64,000 nt of DNA from Acidobacteriota bacterium (GTDB lineage: Bacteria > Acidobacteriota > Terriglobia > UBA7540): assembly GCA_902812365.1 (NCBI GenBank), contig CADDZC010000010.1, forward strand, positions 1-64,000, in the 5' to 3' direction. Positions 56,273 through 64,000 of this stretch are shown piece after piece. Numbering within the stretch: the first letter of the stretch is position 1; every line of letters starts with the position of its first letter. The translations under genes and the position numbers were made by a program. The notes under the pieces are model-generated. The model was not told the DNA's origin and searched no databases. It saw nothing but the letters and a program-made list of their open reading frames with translations.

Positions 56273-57325
56273 ATGTATCAAACCGTGAGGCTGTGGGGCT
56301 TGGCGATGGTGCTGGGCGTGCTGGCGGGCGGGACGGTCGCGCGGGCGCAAACGGGAGGACTAACCGGCAAGGCCATCTTAAAGGATGGCAGCCCATGCGT
56401 GAAGTGTCCCATTATCATCGAACGTCAGGAGATCAAAGGGGTCTATAAAACCAAGACGGATAAACACGGGAACTACGTGTACATCGGCTTGCCGCTCGGC
56501 CAGTACAAGATTACGCTACAGGACCCGAACGGCAACACGTTGTTCTACATTACGCACCATGTAGGTATGGGCGATCCCACCACGGTGGATTTCGATCTGC
56601 CCAAGGAGATGAAGGAGCAGGCCGCCAGCCCACAGGTCCAGCAGCAAATTCAGGAGCAGCAGAAAGAACAAAAGCAGTTTACCGGTTTGAAAGAGCTCTT
56701 TGATAAGGGCATGGCGGCCATGCAGCAGAAAAACTATGCGGAAGCCATATCGGATTTCGAGCAGGCGCTGCCGCTCGCCAAAGGCAATAACCAGGCGATC
56801 GTCCTCGGTCAGTTGGGCGAGGCCTACGACAAGGCCAAGCAGTACGACCAGGCCCTGGCCACCTATCAGAAGGTCCTGGCAATTGCCCCGAACGATGCCA
56901 ACACGTATAACCAGATCGGCAACGTGTACGCCGAAATGGGCAAGATTCCCGAAGCCCAGCAAGCGTTCCAGAAGTCGGCGGAATTGAATCCGGCCGGCGC
57001 CTCAAAAGCCTATTTCAACCTCGGCGCCATCATGTACAACACGGGGAAGATGGACGAGGCGGCGGCGGCCTTCAAAAAGGCGACGGAGCTCGATCCGAAA
57101 TACGCCGACGCTTACGCCTTGCTGGGACGTTCGTTGATGGGAAAGCTGACGACTGGCGCAGACGGCAAGGTTATCGCACCCGCTGGCACGGCGGATGCCT
57201 GGCAGGAGTACCTGAAGCTGGATCCGAACGGCCCCTATGCGCAGGAAGCCCAGGCTGATTTGCAAATTATTAATGGTAGCGTGCCGACCGAGTTTAAATC
57301 GACGAAAAAGAAAAAGAAGAGCTAA
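56273..57325 (+). CDS. exported protein with carboxypeptidase-regulatory-like and TPR domains
   Basis: A 350-residue exported protein. A signal peptide covers about 1-26 (GLAMVLGVLAGGTVARAQ). Residues 30-105 form a carboxypeptidase regulatory-like beta sandwich (GLTGKAILKDGSP, KTDKHGNYVYIGLPLGQYKIT), then a Gln/Lys/Glu-rich coil (VQQQIQEQQKEQKQ). About five tetratricopeptide repeats follow (for example FDKGMAAMQQKNYAEAISDFEQAL), and a Lys-rich tail KKKKK closes the protein. It is probably a periplasmic scaffold. The start at ATG 56273 has a strong ribosome site and a promoter at 56205. Confidence 0.88.
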   Translation: MYQTVRLWGLAMVLGVLAGGTVARAQTGGLTGKAILKDGSPCVKCPIIIERQEIKGVYKTKTDKHGNYVYIGLPLGQYKITLQDPNGNTLFYITHHVGMGDPTTVDFDLPKEMKEQAASPQVQQQIQEQQKEQKQFTGLKELFDKGMAAMQQKNYAEAISDFEQALPLAKGNNQAIVLGQLGEAYDKAKQYDQALATYQKVLAIAPNDANTYNQIGNVYAEMGKIPEAQQAFQKSAELNPAGASKAYFNLGAIMYNTGKMDEAAAAFKKATELDPKYADAYALLGRSLMGKLTTGADGKVIAPAGTADAWQEYLKLDPNGPYAQEAQADLQIINGSVPTEFKSTKKKKKS

Positions 57326-57382
57326 TCACTGCCTGCCGCCGGCGTGGGGCTCGTGCCGGACAACCGCGCCGGCCTCCTCCCT

Positions 57383-58048
57383 ATGGTTCGCCTGACGCCT
57401 CTCGGCTTGGTCGTCTCCTTATCCCTCGCGGCGGCCTCGTTCGCCGCCGACGTGATCACCCAAACCAATGCCGAGGGCAAGACCCTGGTGATCCAGCGCG
57501 ACTGCATTGTCATTCATCAGGATTCCTCTGCGGTCGTTTACAAGCACTTCGATCTGGCCGAGCGGCGGGTGGTGAAGGTCCGGCTCGAGCAGGGCAGCCT
57601 ACCCTATGAGGTGGACCTGGGTTCGCCCTCCGAGCGGCGGCAGATTGTGGAGCGGTGGAGGGAATTTGGGTACCGGGTCGTGGTTACGGACCTGACCGGA
57701 AAAAGCACGCTGGTCGACGACGCTTACATCGACTTCTACCCGCCCGGAGGTCACGGGTCGCTCCTCGAAGCCCTCCCCGCCCTCACGTCCTTCCCGATCC
57801 AGCTCGATGGCGGCGGGGCCGATAGCATCGAGTTTTCAGACATCGCCCGTGTTGATATGTCGGGCGGCAGCTTGAAGATTACGGAGCGGAATGGAAAAGT
57901 CGAATCGGGAAAATTTCTGATGCCGACCCGCCTGCCGGCCGAAGCCCGTCTTTTGGGCATCACCGACCACTACGATCCCGCCAGCGATGAAGTGTTTGAT
58001 TTCTCTCTGCCCCTGACGCGCATTAAGACCATCCAGTTCGAGCCTTAG
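57383..58048 (+). CDS. exported protein of unknown function
   Basis: A 221-residue protein with signal peptide (LGLVVSLSLAAASFAADV) when started at ATG 57383; GTG 57344 is an earlier in-frame option lacking a signal at its N-terminus. The mature part is beta-rich with the segments IQRDCIVIHQDSSAVVYKHFDL and DSIEFSDIARVDMSGGSLKITERNGKVESGKF, reminding me of surface or envelope proteins that hold a repeated sheet. No motif of catalysis is seen. It follows the TPR gene by 58 bases on the same strand and is probably co-transcribed. Confidence 0.65.
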   Translation: MVRLTPLGLVVSLSLAAASFAADVITQTNAEGKTLVIQRDCIVIHQDSSAVVYKHFDLAERRVVKVRLEQGSLPYEVDLGSPSERRQIVERWREFGYRVVVTDLTGKSTLVDDAYIDFYPPGGHGSLLEALPALTSFPIQLDGGGADSIEFSDIARVDMSGGSLKITERNGKVESGKFLMPTRLPAEARLLGITDHYDPASDEVFDFSLPLTRIKTIQFEP

Positions 58049-58074
58049 TCGAGGCCCGGGGGCAGGCTCGCGGC

Positions 58075-58296
58075 TCACTTCTTCTTCTCATGCGCCCACA
58101 GATCGAGCGAGAGGGCGCGGCCGCAAAAGGGGCAGTAGTTCACGCCAAAGTAGTCGTATCCTTGCCGGCCGGCGGCGCGGATGAAGTACTCGGTGTTCAC
58201 GTCATTCACGATGCGGCCGTCGTCAATGCGGTGTTTGGCTCCGATGTACAGCGCGCCGCGAGCTTCCGCCTCTTGCAATTGGTCGCAACAGTACAC
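58075..58296 (-). CDS. small zinc-ribbon protein, 73 residues
   Basis: A small hydrophilic protein with CC near residue 3 and CPFCG near 55 followed by a Lys-rich tail (HEKKK). The region INDVNTEYFIRAAGRQGYDYFGVNYCPFCG is compact and protein-like. Function unknown. It begins one base before the stop side of the DHDPS-superfamily gene, so it is the last gene of that operon. Confidence 0.55.
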   Translation of the reverse strand: MYCCDQLQEAEARGALYIGAKHRIDDGRIVNDVNTEYFIRAAGRQGYDYFGVNYCPFCGRALSLDLWAHEKKK

Positions 58297-58297
58297 G

Positions 58298-59293
58298 TTA
58301 ACGCCCCGAATTCCCGCCGAGGGCCTCGGGGCCGGGCGCCTTGAGCGCCCGACGGATGCGCTCGGCGGCGTCGCCCAGCGCCGCCCGGTCCCATGCTTCG
58401 CGGCGTGGGGCCAGCGGGTGCGGCTCGTCGCACCCCAGCCCTCCGGTCAGCTTCAGAAAAATGGCCGCCGAGTGCTTGTAGGCCGGCACCGGATCGCGGA
58501 ATCCAATCCAGCCCAGGTATTGGATCAGATCGCGCAGCTCCAGGTAACCGGCATCGCCGTCGGCCCAGGCTCGATCGCGCGCGGCGAAGAGCTCCGGCGC
58601 AAACGTGCTGAGACCCAGCAGATAGTCGCTGCCGAACTCGATCATGTCCGCGGCCAAATCGTTCCCCGTATAGATGACGAACTCGGGCCGGAGGCGATCG
58701 CGGAGTTCCAACCTCGCCCATTCCGCGGCGCGATTGAGAGAGGAGTGCTTCAGGCCGCGACACTGGGGCAAATCCATCAGGGTGGCGAGCACCCGCTCGG
58801 AGAACCGGCGTCCGTGCAGGCTGAACATTTCGCCGAGTTCGAAGGCCAGGAACGCCTCGGCGGCGCGCGCGATTTCGCGAAAGAACTCGATCAGGGCCTC
58901 GTCGTCGAGAGCCGCTGTTGCCGAGGAAGGAAAGATGACTGGCACGCCGCCGGCTCGGGCGATACGCTCGCACTCCCGGGCGTAGGCGAGCGGAACGGGC
59001 CGCGCCCCGCCCGTCGGGACGGCCCCGGCGGCGAACCAGTCCCGGCCTTCCACCACTTCCGCCGTCCACTGCAAGACGCGGTCCTTTTCTTCCGGACTGA
59101 GCAGGTCAACGTAGCCGGTGTCCATGTTCACGGCCGGCCGCAATCCGGCACCGATTGTGCGGCGAAGGTGACGGCGAAAGCCTCCCTCATCGATCCGGCC
59201 CTGCGGGTCGTAAGGGAGCAGGACGGCGCTCACCCCCTGGACGCAGCGGCCGGGCCTCCGCCGGCGATCGTAATCCTCGAGGCGCAGAGTCAT
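58298..59293 (-). CDS. dihydrodipicolinate synthase superfamily protein
   Basis: A 331-residue TIM-barrel protein. The start at ATG 59293 overlaps the OYE gene stop as ATGA; the longer open frame upstream is the shadow of that gene. The Schiff-base Lys is in GLKHSSLN; the GTTGE-type loop is replaced by AVPTGGARP, and the Tyr pair of normal members (YYNKP) is absent where FPSSATAA stands. So it is a divergent branch with an unknown substrate. It acts with the flavin oxidoreductase upstream, the two probably belonging to one degradative path. Confidence 0.8.
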   Translation of the reverse strand: MTLRLEDYDRRRRPGRCVQGVSAVLLPYDPQGRIDEGGFRRHLRRTIGAGLRPAVNMDTGYVDLLSPEEKDRVLQWTAEVVEGRDWFAAGAVPTGGARPVPLAYARECERIARAGGVPVIFPSSATAALDDEALIEFFREIARAAEAFLAFELGEMFSLHGRRFSERVLATLMDLPQCRGLKHSSLNRAAEWARLELRDRLRPEFVIYTGNDLAADMIEFGSDYLLGLSTFAPELFAARDRAWADGDAGYLELRDLIQYLGWIGFRDPVPAYKHSAAIFLKLTGGLGCDEPHPLAPRREAWDRAALGDAAERIRRALKAPGPEALGGNSGR

Positions 59294-60771
59294 CCTCTTG
59301 CCGGCACGCTCCTCATCTCCAGTTTGATCTCTCGCAATCGGCCGGCCTCGACCCTCGCTTTGTAGAAAGGATCGAGCGGGTAGCAGCCGGAGATCATGCC
59401 GTTGCGGGGAGCGTTCGTGCAGTCGCTGAATGTTCGGCAGATTCTCTTCCGATCCACGGTTCCATGTTCCAGCACGTCGCCCGGCAACTCCGGATAGGCC
59501 AGCATCATCCGGCCCAGGCCCACGAAGTCCGCCCAACCCTCGCGAACCACTCCTTGAGCGAAATGCGGCAGATAGTCCTGGAAGTACGACCAGCCGGTTG
59601 AGACCACGGCCGTTGCGGGCGATGCGCGCTTCAGTTCGCGCGCCGCCGAAACCAATCGGGCCGCGCCCGCCAGGGGATCTTCCGGCGGCGGGTAAGCGTC
59701 GCAGGGAGGGAAGAGCGCCGGCCTTTGCACGTGGGCGCAATAATACGGACTGCCGGCGCTGACGTTGATCAGCCGCACACCCAGCGAATCCAGCCACGCG
59801 ACCAGCCGTTTCGCTTCCGACAGGTCCGGCCGGCTGGGTTGCGCCGGGTCGACACCGAAGGCCCAGGTGTAAGGGAGCGGTTCCGGCAGCGGGACGGGCC
59901 GCCCTTGCCCGGTCTCCGGATCGAGTGCAAAGGGAATTGAATCGTAGGCGCTGAGGCGGACGCCGATCTCCAGACCCGGCGCGGAGTGTCGCACGGCGGC
60001 GATACACTCGCTCAGGAAGCGGGTGCGATTTTCGAAACGGCCCCCGTATCGCCCCGGACGGTGGTGAGCGCTCAGGAATTCATGACCCAGGTAGCCGTGG
60101 CAATGCTTGAGGTCCACGAAGTCGAAGCCCGTTTCGCGCGCCAGGCGGGCCGCAGCCCCGAAGGAGGCGACTATACGGCTCACGTCCTCGTCCGCCAGGG
60201 GCGGGCAGCCGGCCACGGCCGGGAATCTGGCGTCAAGGATCGGATGATGATAGGCGATGACGGGTTCGAGCCGCGCCTTGTCATGCGGGCGGCAAAAACG
60301 GCCCGAATGCGTGAGCTGGAGTCCGAAGACGAGATCGTCGCTGGTTCCGAATCGCTGCCGATGGACGCCGACGACCTCGGCGCGCAACGCCTCGAGCGCC
60401 GCCGCGGTGCCGGCGTTCAGCACCAACTGGTGCGGGTTGGCGCGCGCCTCCGGCAGGACGGCGATCGCTTCGCCTCCCCAAATGAGCTTGGCGCCGCTCG
60501 CCCCAAAACGCCGCCAGCGCCGCCGGGTCAGTTCCGAAGGCCGGCCATCCGGCTCGCCGTCCCACCCTTCCATCGGCTGCACGGCGAAGCGGTTGCCCAC
60601 CCGCCGCCTCCCGCCCCGCCACGGGATCTCGACCGGCTGGGCCAAGGGAGAATCAGGGGCCGGCAGGATGAGGTCGTCGAAAGGAAAACTCCATCCCAGG
60701 CGGAGCAGGTGTTCGGCCAGGGCCCGAGGGGTGCGAAAACCAGCGACGCGGGGATAGGAGGTCACGGACAT
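59290..60771 (-). CDS. NADH:flavin oxidoreductase, Old Yellow Enzyme family
   Basis: A 493-residue FMN-containing TIM-barrel reductase acting on enones or related double bonds. From ATG 60771 (GTG 60777 also possible). The FMN part has NRFAVQPMEGWDGEPDGRPSELT and IWGGEAIAVLPEARANPHQLVLN; the active-site His pair in the sheet is LQLTHSGRFCRP; DLKHCHGYLGHEFLSAHHRPGRYGGRFENRTRFLSE is the diagnostic OYE block. It lacks the C-terminal FAD/Fe-S domain of the larger bacterial dienoyl reductases. A DHDPS-superfamily gene overlaps its end. Confidence 0.9.
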   Translation of the reverse strand: MSVTSYPRVAGFRTPRALAEHLLRLGWSFPFDDLILPAPDSPLAQPVEIPWRGGRRRVGNRFAVQPMEGWDGEPDGRPSELTRRRWRRFGASGAKLIWGGEAIAVLPEARANPHQLVLNAGTAAALEALRAEVVGVHRQRFGTSDDLVFGLQLTHSGRFCRPHDKARLEPVIAYHHPILDARFPAVAGCPPLADEDVSRIVASFGAAARLARETGFDFVDLKHCHGYLGHEFLSAHHRPGRYGGRFENRTRFLSECIAAVRHSAPGLEIGVRLSAYDSIPFALDPETGQGRPVPLPEPLPYTWAFGVDPAQPSRPDLSEAKRLVAWLDSLGVRLINVSAGSPYYCAHVQRPALFPPCDAYPPPEDPLAGAARLVSAARELKRASPATAVVSTGWSYFQDYLPHFAQGVVREGWADFVGLGRMMLAYPELPGDVLEHGTVDRKRICRTFSDCTNAPRNGMISGCYPLDPFYKARVEAGRLREIKLEMRSVPARG

Positions 60772-60906
60772 GGGCACCCGAGCATACCATGAAGTATTTC
60801 CCTTGTGGATGTTCCACCGGCTTGACTAGACTGGCGGTTCGCGCGATGCGGGCCCGGCGCGAGCTTCTCGCCCGAAGGCCGGAAGGAGCCGCCTGCCGTC
60901 CAACCT

Positions 60907-62118
60907 ATGTCCGCGATTGCCGCCAGCTCTGGAATTCGCGCCGAAGGGCACACCATGATGGCGTGCTTCCTCGGCTGGATGCTCGACGCGTTCGATTTTT
61001 TCGCCGTCGTTTTTCTGGTCGATACACTAGCCGCGGCCTTCGGCGTCACCAAGGCGGAGATTATCTGGACCTTAACGGCCACGCTCGGAATGCGCCCGGT
61101 GGGCGCGCTGCTGTTCGGCCTGCTGTCCGACCGCTACGGCCGGCGTCTCCCCTTCATGGCCAACGTGCTGTTCTATTCTTTTGTCGAGCTGGCGTGCGGA
61201 TTCGCGCCCAACTACGCCACCTTTCTGTTTCTGCGCGCCCTTTACGGGATCGGCATGGGCGGAGAGTGGGGCGTGGGGGCGTCGCTTGCCATGGAGACCG
61301 TCCCCAAGCGCTGGCGAGGAGTTTTCTCCGGTATCCTCCAGAGCGGCTATCCGGTCGGCTATCTAGTGGCGGCTGTCGCCGCGCGGTTGATCGTCCCGGT
61401 CTGGGGGTGGCGCGCTCTGTTCTGGGCGGGAGCCGCTCCCGCCCTACTGGTCGTTTACATTCGCGCCCGCGTGCCGGAATCGGAAGCGTGGCGGCGGCAC
61501 CGCCCGCCCAATGTCGGCGCCATTCTTCGGACGGCGGGGAGCAGGGGGCGGAGCTTGGCGTATCTCATCGTGCTCATGACGCTCATGATGTTTCTCTCTC
61601 ACGGCTCCCAGGATCTTTATCCTGACTTCCTCAAGACCGAGCGCCGCTTGGCCTCCGCCACGGTGTCGTACCTGGCCGTGTTGTACAACCTCGGCGCCGT
61701 TCTGGGTTCGGTCGTCTTCGGTCACCTCTCCGAGACGTTCGGGCGCCGCCGGGGGATGATCGCCTCTCTCGTTCTTTCCCTGGCGGTGATCCCGCTCTGG
61801 GTTTCGGGCGGCTCGGTGGCCAGCCTCGGGGCGGCCGCGTTTCTGATGCAGGCGGGGGTGCAGGGAGCTTGGGGCATCATTCCCGCCCACCTCAACGAAC
61901 TCTCTCCCGACTCCACGCGCAGCCTGCTGCCGGGCATCGCCTATCAGCTCGGCATCCTTCTCGCCGCCCCCACCAACACTCTCGAATACGCTCTCGGTGG
62001 CCTGCTCGGCTACGGACGGGCCATGGCAGCATTCGAGACGGCGGCGATCGTCGGCGCCGCCATGGTGATCGCGTTCGGCGCTGAGCAGCGCGGCAAGGAC
62101 TTCGTCACGGCGTCCTAA
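60907..62118 (+). CDS. MFS transporter, sugar/aromatic-acid importer type
   Basis: A 403-residue 12-helix major facilitator. Helix 1 is MMACFLGWMLDAFDFFAVVFLVDTL, the Asp-Phe-Phe block of sialate/aromatic-acid importers. Loop motif A is LSDRYGRRLPFM. Helix 4-5 carries GIGMGGEWGVGASLAMETVPKRWRG, conserved in the sialic acid and aromatic acid/proton symporter groups. The substrate is not readable. It runs divergent from the OYE operon across 135 bases, so the pair may be coregulated: import plus breakdown. Confidence 0.86.
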   Translation: MSAIAASSGIRAEGHTMMACFLGWMLDAFDFFAVVFLVDTLAAAFGVTKAEIIWTLTATLGMRPVGALLFGLLSDRYGRRLPFMANVLFYSFVELACGFAPNYATFLFLRALYGIGMGGEWGVGASLAMETVPKRWRGVFSGILQSGYPVGYLVAAVAARLIVPVWGWRALFWAGAAPALLVVYIRARVPESEAWRRHRPPNVGAILRTAGSRGRSLAYLIVLMTLMMFLSHGSQDLYPDFLKTERRLASATVSYLAVLYNLGAVLGSVVFGHLSETFGRRRGMIASLVLSLAVIPLWVSGGSVASLGAAAFLMQAGVQGAWGIIPAHLNELSPDSTRSLLPGIAYQLGILLAAPTNTLEYALGGLLGYGRAMAAFETAAIVGAAMVIAFGAEQRGKDFVTAS

Positions 62119-62273
62119 CCCTGCCGGCATTCCCACCGTGACGATTTTTTGACAAGTTCGTGATCCCGCCGTGACACCCCAGCCCCCGCCCTCCAGCTAT
62201 AAGTAGAGGCTCTCGAGGGCGCTTTGGCTGCGACTCGAGCAGAACCCATCGGACTCAGCCACGCGAGGTCATT

Positions 62274-63410
62274 ATGAAACGACGATTGATGTCCGTCGCC
62301 TTCGGCTCGACTCTGCTGATCGCACTTGGAACCTTGGCTCTGACGGATGACGACCGCCATGAGCCGATCCTTCCTCCCCCGCCCGCACCGACCCTCTCCG
62401 TTTCCACGGTTCCCGCGAACGGAGACCTGAATCCGTACGGCGTTGCTTTCGTCCCCGAGGGCTTCCCTCGGGGCGGGCCGCTCCATCGTGGCGATATTCT
62501 CGTCTCGAATTTCAACAACTCCGCCAACCTCCAGGGGACCGGCACGGCGATTGTCGCCATGACTCCGGCCGGCGATCGATCCGTGTTCTTCGAGGGATCG
62601 CAGGGGCTTGGGCTGACGACCGCCTTGGGTGTTTTACGTCAGGGATTCGTTCTGGTCGGCAACCTGCCCAGTCCGAGCGGCAGTTGCACGGAAGGACCGG
62701 GGGGCGATGAACTCGGCGTTGAGCAGGGCTCGCTGATCGTGTTGGACGAGCGCGGCTCCCCGGTGGCGAACCTCAAAAGCGCCAAGTTCCTCGACGGCCC
62801 CTGGGACCTGGCCATGCAGGAAGAGGGAGATCATGCTCGCGTCTTTGTGTCAAATGTGCTGAATGGCACGGTTGCCCGGCTGGATCTCAAATTCGCGCGC
62901 CGCGACGACGACGATCACGCGGAGAGCCACACCGTGATCGTAGAGCGGGCCACGCGCATCGCCTCCGGGTACAGCCATCGGTGTGATCCGGCGGCGCTCG
63001 TTGTGGGACCGACGGGCTTGGCTTATGACGCCGAAAGGGACATCCTGTACGTCGCGTCCACGGCCGACAATGCCATTTTCGCCGTCCCGCACGCAGCGCG
63101 CACGAACCGCGACCACGGCCTGGGGCGATTCGTCTACCAGGACAGCGCCCACCTCCACGGGCCGCTCGGTCTGGCGCTCGCCCCAAACGGCGACCTCATC
63201 ACTTCGAACGGCGACGCCGTCAATCCGGACCCCAACCAGCCGAGTGAAATCGTCGAGTTCACGCCACAGGGCCAGTTCGTGGCGGAGTTTTCGATCGACC
63301 CGGCGCCGGGCTCGGCCTTCGGCATCGCCGTGGCTGCTTCCGACGACGAGATTCGCCTGGCCGCCGTCGATGACGGCGCCAACATGCTCGATGTCTGGAC
63401 GATCCGCTAG
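62274..63410 (+). CDS. exported NHL/SMP-30-like beta-propeller protein
   Basis: A 378-residue exported protein. The signal peptide is about 1-25 (FGSTLLIALGTLALT), followed by an acidic DDDRHE segment. The body shows propeller-type repeats (NPYGVAFVPEGF, GPLHRGDILVSNFNN, GPWDLAMQ, GPTGLAYDAERDILYVASTADNAIFAV, GPLGLALAPNGDLITSNGDAV). No metal ligand set can be named. The last stop codon overlaps the stop of selA on the other strand. Confidence 0.75.
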   Translation: MKRRLMSVAFGSTLLIALGTLALTDDDRHEPILPPPPAPTLSVSTVPANGDLNPYGVAFVPEGFPRGGPLHRGDILVSNFNNSANLQGTGTAIVAMTPAGDRSVFFEGSQGLGLTTALGVLRQGFVLVGNLPSPSGSCTEGPGGDELGVEQGSLIVLDERGSPVANLKSAKFLDGPWDLAMQEEGDHARVFVSNVLNGTVARLDLKFARRDDDDHAESHTVIVERATRIASGYSHRCDPAALVVGPTGLAYDAERDILYVASTADNAIFAVPHAARTNRDHGLGRFVYQDSAHLHGPLGLALAPNGDLITSNGDAVNPDPNQPSEIVEFTPQGQFVAEFSIDPAPGSAFGIAVAASDDEIRLAAVDDGANMLDVWTIR

Positions 63411-64000
63411 CTTCCTACGGCGTGGAAGGCGTCGACCACTTGCGACTCCTGGGCCTCGAAGACGGTGCGCAGGTCGATCATGACGCACTCCCGCTCCACG
63501 CGGACGATCACCGGGGGCGAGTGCCGGCGCAGGCGCTCCGCCAGCCGCTCGGCGCTCCAATGCGCATGAGTGACGGCGATCAGCCGGGTGGGCAAAAACT
63601 GGCCGGGCGCCGAGCCCCCGCCGGCCACCGACTCTCCGTCCTCGAGCCTTACCGAAACACCCGGCAAGCGGGCGAGCTGCGCGGCGAGGCGGTCGGCGCG
63701 GCGGGCGATCTCCGTCTTGGTGGCGCGGACCATGCGCAGCGCCGGAATCGCATCGAGATCACCCCGCAAATAAAGCCGCACGGTGGCTTCGAGGGCGGCA
63801 ATGGTCAGCTTGTCCACGCGCAAGGCGCGAAACAGGGGATTCTTGCGGATTTTGGCCAGCAATTCCCGCCGCCCAGTGAGGATTCCCGCCTGTGGGCCCC
63901 CCAGCAGCTTGTCACCGCTGAAGGTCACCACGTCGACGCCAGCGGCCAAGCTCCGCCCGACCGGCGCTTCGTCTCCCAAGCCCAACGCCGACAGGTCCGC
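63407..64000 (-). CDS. selA: L-seryl-tRNA(Sec) selenium transferase, C-terminal part (gene continues beyond window)
   Basis: SelA converts seryl-tRNA(Sec) to selenocysteinyl-tRNA(Sec) using selenophosphate and pyridoxal phosphate. The frame is open to the window edge (64000), so the 5' part is missing. The pyridoxal Lys is in FSGDKLLGGPQAG, preceded by GLGDEAPVGRSLAAGVDVVT, and the segment FRALRVDKLTIAALEATVRLYL and the VRVERECVMIDLRTV end match the family. Its presence implies a selenocysteine system; selB, selD and tRNA-Sec are not in view and no in-frame TGA gene was found here. Confidence 0.93.
   Translation of the reverse strand, partial: ADLSALGLGDEAPVGRSLAAGVDVVTFSGDKLLGGPQAGILTGRRELLAKIRKNPLFRALRVDKLTIAALEATVRLYLRGDLDAIPALRMVRATKTEIARRADRLAAQLARLPGVSVRLEDGESVAGGGSAPGQFLPTRLIAVTHAHWSAERLAERLRRHSPPVIVRVERECVMIDLRTVFEAQESQVVDAFHAVGS

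Overview
The window is 64 kb of a GC-rich bacterial chromosome, and its gene content points to Acidobacteriota. The signs are the C-terminal half of an Oar-like TonB-dependent receptor, a PEP-CTERM protein, a zinc-ribbon/Ser-Thr kinase/TPR fusion, an exported ASPIC/UnbV (CRTAC1-like) protein paired with an exported TPR protein, several Tat-exported oxidoreductases of glycan breakdown, the futalosine menaquinone genes mqnA and mqnC, and bshC for bacillithiol. I cannot place it below phylum level. I found no rRNA, tRNA, CRISPR array or insertion sequence. Genes run on both strands and most intergenic gaps are short.

Layout. 1-3.1 kb (+): receptor end, secreted PIG-L deacetylase, zinc-ribbon membrane protein. 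3.4-16.3 kb (-) is a long co-directional block read lepB, carA, DNA methyltransferase, gutted restriction endonuclease, carB, DapA/HOGA-type aldolase, bshC, yjbQ, MFS transporter, mqnA, mqnC. 16.9-19.8 kb (+): kinase-TPR protein. 19.8-21.4 kb: PEP-CTERM protein and peptidoglycan-binding protein. 21.5-25.8 kb (-): TetR regulator, CPBP membrane protease, exported amidohydrolase, aldehyde dehydrogenase. 26.2-28.1 kb (-): secreted phospholipase C-like phosphoesterase, followed by a 1-kb gene-poor stretch. 29.1-34.2 kb (+): cholesterol-oxidase-like GMC flavoenzyme, alpha/beta hydrolase with a cysteine in the nucleophile position, metallophosphoesterase. 34.7-39.4 kb (-): sugar and amino-sugar catabolism set. 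39.7-43.0 kb (+): CRTAC1-like/TPR pair. 43.2-50.7 kb (-): molybdopterin oxidoreductase, heavy-metal RND pump, and a sorbosone-dehydrogenase-like gene broken by one stop codon. 50.9-58.0 kb (+): flavin lactone-oxidase-like enzyme, DnaC-like ATPase, DinG-type helicase, queD, TPR protein, exported unknown. 58.1-60.8 kb (-): DHDPS-superfamily enzyme and an Old Yellow Enzyme homologue. 60.9-63.4 kb (+): MFS transporter and exported propeller-like protein. The right edge cuts selA.

The most notable locus is 13.2-15.5 kb. A restriction-modification pair sits between carA and carB and is stitched in by overlapping stop and start codons at every junction. It appears to be decaying: the methyltransferase carries Trp where the catalytic motif (S/D/N)PPY needs Ser/Asp/Asn, its C-terminus is cut short, and the endonuclease keeps what look like only its two ends. 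Other points are the GMC/Cys-hydrolase/phosphoesterase cluster, a TetR autoregulatory palindrome lying between the -35 and -10 boxes, a seven-codon leader ORF overlapping the mqnC start, mutually exclusive hairpins ahead of carA, and strong face-to-face promoter-like sequences in a convergent intergenic region near 3.37 kb.
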